Assembly: GCA_934668375.1 (NCBI GenBank)
Contig: CAKUNF010000002.1
Span: 98,148-162,147 of the forward strand
DNA: 64,000 nt
Direction of reading: 5' to 3'
DNA from: an uncultured Parolsenella sp.
GTDB taxonomy: Bacteria > Actinomycetota > Coriobacteriia > Coriobacteriales > Atopobiaceae
The notes beneath the pieces are model-generated. The model had not been told where the DNA came from, did not search any database, and saw only the letters and a program-made list of their open reading frames with translations. The position numbers were made by a program, and so were the translations under genes. Positions 63,930-64,000 of this stretch are shown here, one piece after another; position 1 is the first letter of the stretch, and the number at the start of each line of letters is the position of its first letter.

Positions 63930-64000
63930 CTGCGCCGCAAACGCTACGGTTTGAGCCGTTATCGGCCCGCACGCCAGCCCATAACTGCGCGTTCGTCAGC

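Overview
The window is high-GC, densely coded DNA with bacterial gene organisation. The gene content (class-wide gltBD, ppc, a group B-like [FeFe] hydrogenase, a HypA/HypB pair without local hydrogenase subunits, an OFA-type MFS carrier, Tat-like lipoproteins, an MPQTG surface protein) and the many palindromic intergenic repeats fit an anaerobic actinobacterium of the Coriobacteriia (Olsenella/Collinsella-like). That placement is inference; there is no rRNA gene to confirm it. About 47 protein genes, one broken gene, one tRNA, one riboswitch and one leader-peptide attenuator are supported.

Layout. 1-6450: end of an acylphosphatase gene, a radical SAM protein with an SDR partner, and an ABC exporter (ATPase plus FtsX-type permease) behind an operator-like palindrome. 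6676-10039: iron-type alcohol dehydrogenase, divergent LysR regulator, aldo/keto reductase. 10307-14569: methionine block with a Met/Thr-rich leader peptide and terminator, O-acetylhomoserine sulfhydrylase, and two tandem MetE-core proteins; a second sulfhydrylase sits at 30661. 14719-28728: small helical protein, glutamate synthase (gltB-gltD), a hypB/Fe-S flavoprotein/hypA cluster and PEP carboxylase. 28922-39052: TauE-like permease, two HAD phosphatases, monomeric [FeFe] hydrogenase, hisS-rluA, threonine aldolase, EamA carrier.

39262-44448 is the least explained region: a five-gene operon (unknown helical protein, TPR-like protein, two YbjN/type III chaperone-like proteins, CbxX/SpoVK-type AAA+ ATPase) with a divergent small acidic Tyr/Asp-rich protein. 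It is the best candidate here for an undescribed system. Then come tRNA-Thr(CGT), a Gfo/Idh/MocA oxidoreductase, a thiamine-precursor ABC operon under a TPP riboswitch, an MFS exporter, an AIM24 protein, a sortase-type surface protein flanked by two copies of a repeat, a lipoprotein, a DUF4177 protein, and a hipBA locus whose hipA is frameshifted. 58119-63887 holds an SDR and a divergent catabolic unit (SDR, OFA-type MFS, Gfo/Idh) with its LysR regulator.

Intergenic DNA is unusual. At least seven families of short palindromic or inverted-repeat elements recur, several starting exactly at a stop codon. They look like mobile or structural repeats, some probably recruited as terminators.
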